A stretch of DNA of 64,000 nucleotides from Rachycentron canadum (lineage: Eukaryota; Chordata; Actinopteri; Carangiformes; Rachycentridae). The position numbers and the translations under genes were made by a program. The stretch covers positions 15,808,919-15,872,918 of the forward strand of contig CM076662.1 in NCBI GenBank assembly GCA_038496675.1, read 5' to 3'. The notes beneath the pieces are model-generated. The model did no database searches and was not told the DNA's origin. It worked only from the letters and a program-made list of their open reading frames with translations. Positions 59,906 to 64,000 of this stretch are shown piece by piece (within the stretch, counting starts at the first letter, position 1; each line of letters begins with the position of its first letter).

Positions 59906-62900
59906 TTAAAAGTCTTTGAGTACACTAGTAAGACGTTTCATTTTCTCCTCCATGATTCTCTTGTTAGTTTCCGTCTCCTCCAGAAGCTGACGCATCTCCT
60001 CCTCCACTTCAAATACCTGAGAAAAACATGCAAAGGCAGACAACTTCAGCTACACCAAACACACCTGTAATCACTGTTATCCACTAAAACTGGACCTTTT
60101 GAGCACGGTAAAGCAGATTAAATATCAGAAAATCACATGATGATACCATATCAAATATTAAGCCTATTTTGACTAGAATATCAACAATATTTACCAGACA
60201 GACTAATATTAGCGTGAGCATTGGAACTGCTTTTTTCCCAACTTTTCTCATATTTGGAAACTTGGGAATTCTGTTAAAAGTGTCTATTTTTTACCTTCTG
60301 ATTGGCTTGATCTATCTGTTTTTGTTTTTCATTAGCCATTCGCAGTAGCTCAGTTTGGTGGGCAGCCTGGGAAGACTCAAGTTGTCGTCGAAAAGCATCA
60401 TCCACACAGTGTAACTTCTCTACTGCAGCTCTGTAGAACAGACAACCATAAATAATACACAATATTACATAAGAATAGACAGTACATAGATAAGTACAAT
60501 TGGCTTATAAATTTTAGGGTGGATGAACCCAGAACTGAAGCACTGGCATAAGTCTAAACAAATATATATTTAAAATGACATCATAAGTTTGATGAGATTT
60601 AATACAGGTACAAGTACTCTGAGTTCTGCAGTATTTGGATATGAGAGAGATGGAAGAGGCATGTATTTCACAAATAGACCTTACTGCCTAAAAAAAAAAG
60701 TTTTAAGTGGGAGTGAGACACACTGTATTTGGTTTTCTATCACATTTAAAAGTATTTTATTAGCTTTCTTGACCAAGGAAACAACTTCTCTCTCCTCCAT
60801 GATTTAGGAAAGCTGAACAACCTCCCTAAACTGTTGTCCACAGGTGGACAATGACAGGACAATGGCATGTAAGACCATTTGGTTTAATGTTGACTTAATA
60901 ATTAAAATTCATTGTGATGGATTTTGTCGAAAATAAAACGTTCCATATACAGATCTGTGCCTGCTTGAAAACCATATCTATGAGATGGCATTCATCAAAC
61001 TATGATTGCATTTATCGCACCTCATATCCCCACTATTTGTGATATTCAACAGTCTCCAGTCGATACAAAAACACAAACAGGATGAAGATATATTGGTAAT
61101 TGGTATTGGTTCGAACCCCAGGCCTGGGGCTTGTCTGTGTGTGTTCGTTTCCCCCGGCTTCCTCCCACAGCGCAAAGATATACACATTAGGTGAACAGAT
61201 TACCCTGAATTGCCCAAAGGCATGAATGTGGGTTGTTTGCCTCTGTATGTCTCTATGTGTTGGACCTGCGATTGACTGGCAGCCTGTCCGGGGTGTACCC
61301 AGCCCTTGCCCAATGTCAGCTGGGATTGGCTCCAGCCCCCCGCGACCTTGTATGGATCAGCGGTATAGATAATGAATTGTTGGATGTGCCTGGCCCATTT
61401 AAGTGGATTAACACAGCCATAACAGTATGTGCAGAACCAGAATAGCAGATGGGAAATCTTGAAGAGAGATTTACTCTCTTTGTAGCATACTTGTGTGCTT
61501 CTGTTGCTTTATCTCTTTCTTCCAGCAGCAAGCGTTCCTTGGAATCAAAGTTATCCTTCATGCGCTTCACCTGGCTCTCCAACCGAGTGAGCAGCTCTGC
61601 TTTCTCCTGCCACTTCTTACTGGAATCACTAAACAGGGAACGAATCAGAAAACAGAATGGTGTTTCAGTAGCTGCAACATTAATGTTTGATCATCAGCAG
61701 CAGCAATCTTAGACTATAATGAGGGTTTGGGTCAGGTTGACAACTAAAATAAAAATATTACCATTAAAAATTGATTATAATGGACCTTTTCACGCCTGAC
61801 TCACTTTGTGTTCCACATACGGAACAATAGAGCAGAACTCTTCTGCACTAAGTATATTGTGTTTGTGACAGGATCCTTGCCTGTAAACTCTTTTGACCTC
61901 TTCGAGTTCTGCGTCTTTGTCCTCCAGCTGCTGCTTCAGCTCCTCCTTGCGCAGGCTGACATGATCCAGCCGCTCTCTCAGCTCAGCCTGCCGAATAGTT
62001 TCCTCCTCCTCCTGCTGCTGGAACCTCTTCTGGGCCTGAACCACCTCCTCACGCAGCCTACGGATCTGATCGTCACGCTCTTGCAAGACCTTGACAGCAG
62101 GAAGGTGGGGGAGGAAGAAACTACCTTAGTGTGTGTCAAGACAAAAACAGGATAAGACAGACAATAGATACATATACACAAATCAACATAAGCATACTCC
62201 AACTCACAGCACTTAAGGTAAAATCCATGAACAAGAAGTGAAAGTTTCTGTTTTTTTGTTTTGCTGTTATACCTCTTTGAGTTTTCGGATGGTCTCTGTC
62301 TGGTCATCAATGATTTTGGCCTTGATTTTGAGGGCATCATTGTCCCTCTCATTCTGTTTCTTCTGTGTCTCCAGCTCAGTGGTCAGCACCTCGATCCTGG
62401 CCTCCAGGCGCCCACGGTCCTGAGCTAAGGATGCTCCTAGCAAAGAGATATACATAAAATTGAAAACCAGATCATGTCTCTAATAATAGTACTTGTGAAA
62501 CTGTGCTATACTGTAATATAACTTTAGATGCCTTTTATAACTGTTTTAATGTAATAAATATGAAATGTGTCTCCCAAACAACCACTAGATGGCATACTTG
62601 ATACATATGAAATCAAACATCAGTACATATAATATTTAGTCAAACAAATAATGCCTTCTTCAAATGAGTTTGATGTAGAATCTCGAAATGTTATGAGACT
62701 CACAGACCAGTGTAAGATGGATTTTTACAATCTGTAATAACAAATTAAACTGGCTGTCAGTGTATGCCATTTACTGTACAGATGATTGAAAAGGGACAAA
62801 TGCCCTCCCTGGACATCTCCCACCTTGCTGAGCAAGCTCCTGGCCCCATATCCTCCTTTCTGCCCTGAGGCCATCTATCACTGACTCCTGAGCTGTGAGC

Positions 62901-63460
62901 TGCGACAACAGTCGCGTCTTGTCTTTCTTCTGCAACTCGAGCTGCAGGCCAAGTCGCCGGTCCTGCTCCACCTCTGCTTCCAAGGAATGCAGACGGCTCT
63001 GGCAGAGGGACAGGCAGAGAGACAGTTTTAATGATCAATGGCCATCTGTCAAGGCTAGCAGATGGAACAACAGCTGGACCGTTCAGTATTTACGATGTCC
63101 CCAAGTAGTCTCCTGCAAGCGCAGGCTGAACAGCATTTGAAAAGGCAATGACTGATGCCCAGGACTGGTCATCTCTACTCTATCTTATATGATCAGATAT
63201 TTTTTCAAACCTGAATAAAGTAATTTACTCTTAATTTACCTGGAGGTTTAAAAAGAAAATCACCCGTGCTATACCTTTAGATCAGTGACAGCATCTCTTT
63301 TGGCTTTGATGAGCTCAGTGATGCGGTTCTTCTGTTCTTTGACCATGGCTGTGAGCTCCTGCACCAGACAGCCTGATTTTTTCTCTCTCTGCTGGGACTG
63401 GGCAAGGGTCGCCTTGAGCTCCATCAGCTCTGCCGTCATCTGATCACAAGTCTCTTTCAC
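59906..63460 (-). CDS. lrrcc1: LRRCC1 (CLERC), C-terminal coiled-coil part; 5' end outside the window
   Basis: Centrosome/centriole protein with N-terminal leucine-rich repeats and a long C-terminal coiled coil, needed for spindle poles and cilia. Only the last seven exons are here, 5' to 3': 63460-63275, 62998-62824, 62436-62273, 62089-61881, 61628-61491, 60430-60295, 60016-59906; 1119 nt, 372 residues, opening in phase 0, so earlier exons lie beyond 64000. Diagnostic segments: VQELTAMVKEQKNRITEL, RLLSQLTAQESVIDGLRAER, WGQELAQQGASLAQDRG, IDDQTETIRKLKE, EELKQQLEDKDAELEEVKR, VDDAFRRQ, AHQTELLRMANEKQKQID and EEMRQLLEET, all recalling human LRRCC1. Composition is Glu/Gln/Lys/Leu-rich with heptads throughout. 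The 62089-61881 exon ends at a GC donor. No leucine-rich repeat is expected in this part. Confidence 0.9.
61093..61375 (+). mobile_element. tRNA-derived SINE-like element in an lrrcc1 intron
   Basis: GGTTCGAACCCC at the left resembles a pol III B box. It is followed by CTTCCTCCCACAGCGCAAAGATATACA, GAATTGCCC, GCGATTGACTGGCAGCCTGTCCGGGGTGTACC and AGCTGGGATTGGCTCCAGCCCCC, ending GCGGTATAGATAATGAATTG. This is a near-complete copy of the family also seen reversed at 35826-35985. Family name not assigned. Confidence 0.75.
61629..61880 (-). other. lrrcc1: probable GC-AG intron of lrrcc1
   Basis: On the - strand the exon end reads GTTTACAG/GCAAGG, a strong match to the GC-type donor AG/GCAAGT, with the acceptor CTGTTTAG at 61629. 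Joined, the protein reads VYSDSSKKW, matching the spacing of human AYSTLNKKW. No GT donor nearby gives this join. Confidence 0.7.
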
Positions 63461-64000
63461 CTAAAGAAGCATAGTGTAACTGCATATGAATGAGGCAGCT
63501 AGGAGTTAAACCTTTGGTTCAAGCACGACTCAATTGACAATTTTATCAATCAATGTCACTTTTGAAGTCTCACAGAGACGGTTTCAGCGTTGCAGATTTA
63601 CAGAATGCAATCTTTTAAAGGTTTTTATGAGTGAAGGTTTGGCCTTGCAATCTGTATCTCATTCAGACTTTTCTCAAAGGTCAAAAGTTTGGAGATTTAA
63701 ACTAGAAAATTGTGCAAGCAGTAGCAATCAAAAATAAGATTACATTTTCTGCAGAGCCTGAATAAAATTGGTAACCATAACGAGAAAGAACAGAATGATT
63801 CCAATCCAGTCCTGTATAGCTTTCTTCTTGAGGCAATCACAGACTACTTGTCCAGAGTCAAATGATCCTAATTCAATCTCAGCTTTCACCATCAGTCTAT
63901 CGGGACTGGGGTCAATTCCAGTTCAATCATTTCACTTTACACTGGACACACAGATCTTTTATTAGCTGGACTATACAGAGAATATAATGTAAAATTACAA
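63461..64000 (-). other. lrrcc1: lrrcc1 intron at the window edge
   Basis: It begins upstream of a good acceptor (gcttctttag at 63461). I see no further coiled-coil coding frame on the - strand up to 64000. Confidence 0.5.

Noticed and set aside
61316..61441. Extension of the 61582 - strand coiled-coil frame past 61491
   Set aside because: It runs through the splice donor into intron and the SINE-like element. The AA/GTATGC donor gives the family-matching EAHKAAVEKL join instead.
1..64000. CRISPR arrays, operons, phage or bacterial mobile elements
   Set aside because: The window is clearly vertebrate nuclear DNA. The regular repeats are micro- and minisatellites without spacer-repeat structure.
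1..64000. tRNA or rRNA genes
   Set aside because: The only pol III-like box (near 61110) belongs to a SINE-like repeat. No full cloverleaf or rRNA core was recognised by eye.

Overview
The window reads as nuclear DNA of a teleost fish. It is AT-rich and non-operonic. Genes are split by GT-AG introns with vertebrate-like exon phases. Fish-type interspersed repeats and many microsatellites are present, and the proteins are recognisable relatives of vertebrate PLXDC2, MYRIP, ACKR4, E2F5 and LRRCC1. The species cannot be named from this sequence. I rebuilt gene models by hand from splice sites, reading phase and remembered family sequences. In all four multi-exon genes with a known relative the phases close exactly, which supports the models.

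Layout: (1) 1.36-8.47 kb, + strand: a complete 14-exon PLXDC2-type gene (569 aa) for a single-pass membrane protein with a PSI/plexin repeat. (2) 9.86-33.1 kb, - strand: myrip (Slac2-c), a Rab27-myosin VIIa linker, 16 coding exons plus a probable non-coding first exon. One 2115-nt exon encodes a very large acidic insert with a repeated module around FSSTEDELDR, so the protein is about 1416 aa against about 860 in mammals. A CpG-bearing 17-bp minisatellite of about 0.7 kb sits at its first exon. (3) 33.9-39.8 kb: gene-poor, with repeat fragments and one ambiguous base between two near-identical 57-bp copies. (4) 39.8-42.4 kb, + strand: a small TATA-driven gene for an 86-aa secreted peptide that I do not recognise, with a single C-x6-C loop. 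A terminal-exon-like segment 2 kb downstream can be read as a peptide with the same C-x-W-x2-G-x-C-x-G pattern. (5) 45.8-49.2 kb, + strand: ackr4, an atypical chemokine receptor with a single coding exon. A 5'-truncated L2-like LINE lies upstream, in its probable 5'-UTR intron. (6) 51.76-58.62 kb, - strand: complete e2f5 (360 aa, 8 exons), including a clear U12-type AT-AC intron and a GC-box promoter. (7) 59.9-64 kb, - strand: the last seven exons of lrrcc1 (C-terminal coiled coil, 372 aa), continuing past the window edge and including one probable GC-AG intron.

The genes do not form one pathway. E2f5 (cell cycle and multiciliated-cell transcription) and lrrcc1 (centriole and cilium) lie head-to-tail, as I recall for the human 8q21 pair. 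plxdc2 and myrip are convergent with closely spaced, possibly overlapping 3' ends. The most novel-looking items are the disulphide-loop peptide locus, the expanded FSSTEDELDR repeat exon of myrip, and the minisatellite at the myrip 5' end.
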